DNA of 6,812 nt from Gammaproteobacteria bacterium (GTDB taxonomy: Bacteria > Pseudomonadota > Gammaproteobacteria > Pseudomonadales > Litorivicinaceae), in the NCBI GenBank assembly GCA_002705325.1, contig PAFS01000066.1:1-6812 (forward strand), given 5' to 3'. The translations under genes and the position numbers were made by a program. Numbering within the stretch: the stretch's first letter is position 1; every line of letters begins with the position of its first letter. This document shows, one piece after another, positions 5,587 through 6,812 of the stretch. A model generated the notes under the pieces. It did no database searches and was not told where the DNA came from. It saw nothing but the letters and a program-made list of their open reading frames with translations.

Positions 5587-6812
5587 GTGGTTTCAGAACA
5601 AAAAGAGCCTTTCGTCATCAGAGGCAAACTTTTTACTCTTCTCGATGATGGTGAAAAGAACGAATACCTGTATGACGACGACGGGGTTATGGTAGTCGGA
5701 CGCGAGGGAAGAATCTTATCTATTGGTTCTAAGGTTCCTGACGAGTATTCCCACTATCAAGTCGTTAATACCCAGCATTTGATCATTCCTGGTTTCATTG
5801 ACGCGCATGTGCATTATCCGCAGTTACCAGTCATCGCTTCATACGGCGCCTCACTCCTCGATTGGTTGGACAAGTACACGTTCCCCGAGGAAATCAGATA
5901 TGGGGATAGATCATATGCAGGTGCACGTGCCGCACAGTTCTTGGCACTGATTCTGGAGAAGGGGGTGACTTCTGCAGCTGTTTTTTCCACGATTCATGAC
6001 GTGGCATTGGAGGTCTTACAAGTCTCAAATCGTGACATCGGTTTGAATCTCGTCTCTGGTATCACGGGCATGGATAGAGGTGCTCCCAATCAATTATTGG
6101 TGGATCTCGCTACCTTTAAAGCGATCAATCAGAGAGCTATCGAGAGCTGTCGAGAGATCGAAAGATTTGGTTACGCAGTAACGCCTCGATTCGCGCTCTC
6201 TTGCTCCGAAAAGATGCTGGATTACTGCGGCCAGCTTCTGGAAGCCGATCAAAGCTTACTGATGCAAACTCATATCAACGAGACAGAAGACGAGATCTTG
6301 GCGACTTCCGCATTGTTTCCTAATGCCACCGATTATCTCGATGTGTATGCGTCATTTGGCTTACTTAGTGATCGGTCACTGTTTGCTCATGGGATCCACA
6401 ACACGGAAATTGAGTACGAGAAATGGGCCGCAGCAGGTGCATCTGTGATCCATTGTCCGACGAGCAACACGTTCCTTGGCTCAGGACTCTTCGACGCCAA
6501 TGGATACACCTCGAAGGAGATCAATGTAGCCTTGGGGAGCGACGTGGGTGGCGGATTTTCATTAAACCCTTTTGTGACGATGGCCGAGGCATACAAAGTC
6601 GCAAAGCTAAGGGGTCAGGTATTGGATCCCTTGCTACTGATGTATTGGCACACGCTGGGTGGTGCGAGGGCTATCCACCAGGAAGAGACTGTTGGCTCAT
6701 TGGAACCCGGTAAGTATGCGGATTTTTGTTTGGTTGATATTACCAGCGACGACGTTGGCTCTGAAATATGGGAACGGGCAGCTACCGTGCAGGGCAAGTT
6801 ATTCAGCTTGAT
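5587..6812 (+). CDS. guaD: guanine deaminase (3' end beyond the window)
   Basis: This enzyme hydrolyses guanine to xanthine and ammonia, supplying substrate to the XDH encoded just upstream. The start is GTG 5587, set by GAGGTGA at 5575-5581. The frame is open to the right edge, giving 408 residues of a family that usually has about 430-450, so only the last few dozen should be missing. It is an amidohydrolase-fold metalloenzyme. The first metal ligands are in PGFIDAHVHYPQ (H74, H76), followed by QTHINE (H229, with E232 the likely proton shuttle), FAHGIH (H268) and GSDVGGG (D319). CPTSNTFLGSGLF from residue 290 is characteristic of guanine deaminases rather than of cytosine or adenosine deaminases or chlorohydrolases. 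No signal peptide or membrane segment is seen, so it is cytoplasmic. It is probably transcribed with xdhABC. Confidence 0.94.
   Translation, partial: MVSEQKEPFVIRGKLFTLLDDGEKNEYLYDDDGVMVVGREGRILSIGSKVPDEYSHYQVVNTQHLIIPGFIDAHVHYPQLPVIASYGASLLDWLDKYTFPEEIRYGDRSYAGARAAQFLALILEKGVTSAAVFSTIHDVALEVLQVSNRDIGLNLVSGITGMDRGAPNQLLVDLATFKAINQRAIESCREIERFGYAVTPRFALSCSEKMLDYCGQLLEADQSLLMQTHINETEDEILATSALFPNATDYLDVYASFGLLSDRSLFAHGIHNTEIEYEKWAAAGASVIHCPTSNTFLGSGLFDANGYTSKEINVALGSDVGGGFSLNPFVTMAEAYKVAKLRGQVLDPLLLMYWHTLGGARAIHQEETVGSLEPGKYADFCLVDITSDDVGSEIWERAATVQGKLFSL

Noticed and set aside
6387..6797. Minus- and plus-strand frames of 60-96 codons inside guaD
   Set aside because: All lie across the metal-ligand and CPTSN motifs of guaD in other frames, and none resembles a known protein.
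5587..6812. guaD lacking a stop codon, possible broken gene
   Set aside because: The frame is intact with all motifs in order and simply runs off the right edge, so it is partial because of the window, not a pseudogene.

Overview
The window is bacterial chromosomal DNA. It opens with a serine tRNA gene that carries a short remnant of an integrated element, and then holds a purine-breakdown gene cluster on the + strand. The tRNA-Ser(UGA) has an encoded CCA end. The integrase stub is P4-like, and the split XdhA/XdhB xanthine dehydrogenase is followed by XdhC and GuaD. Together these suggest a Proteobacterium, most likely a gammaproteobacterium. That placement is inference from gene style and cannot be proved from this window.

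Layout: 1-91 is an intact tRNA-Ser(UGA). At 241-741 there is the start of a P4-type tyrosine integrase: the arm-type DNA-binding domain is present, but the catalytic domain is missing and an unrecognised tail replaces it. A perfect 12-bp tandem duplication lies directly before its start codon. Positions 742-1130 hold no convincing gene. This stretch contains a possible decayed minus-strand reading frame and two small inverted repeats just ahead of xdhA.

From 1131 to the right edge four genes are packed in one direction: xdhA (1131-2519), xdhB (2512-4833), xdhC (4812-5528) and guaD (5587 to beyond the edge). xdhA and xdhB overlap by 8 bp, xdhB and xdhC by about 22 bp, and guaD follows xdhC after 58 bp. 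They very probably form one operon.

The genes make a coherent pathway. GuaD deaminates guanine to xanthine. The XdhA/XdhB complex (two [2Fe-2S] clusters, FAD, molybdenum cofactor) oxidises hypoxanthine and xanthine to urate. XdhC is the accessory factor that prepares and inserts the sulfurated molybdenum cofactor. The purine-pocket and catalytic residues of XdhB are conserved, which separates it from CO dehydrogenases and aldehyde oxidases. No uricase, purine transporter or dedicated regulator is visible.

I found no clearly new system. The points most worth a second look are the relic integration junction beside a catabolic operon, the tandem repeat at the integrase start, the tail fused to the integrase stub, the unusually short XdhC N-terminus, and a nine-codon reading frame whose stop codon lies inside the guaD ribosome binding site.
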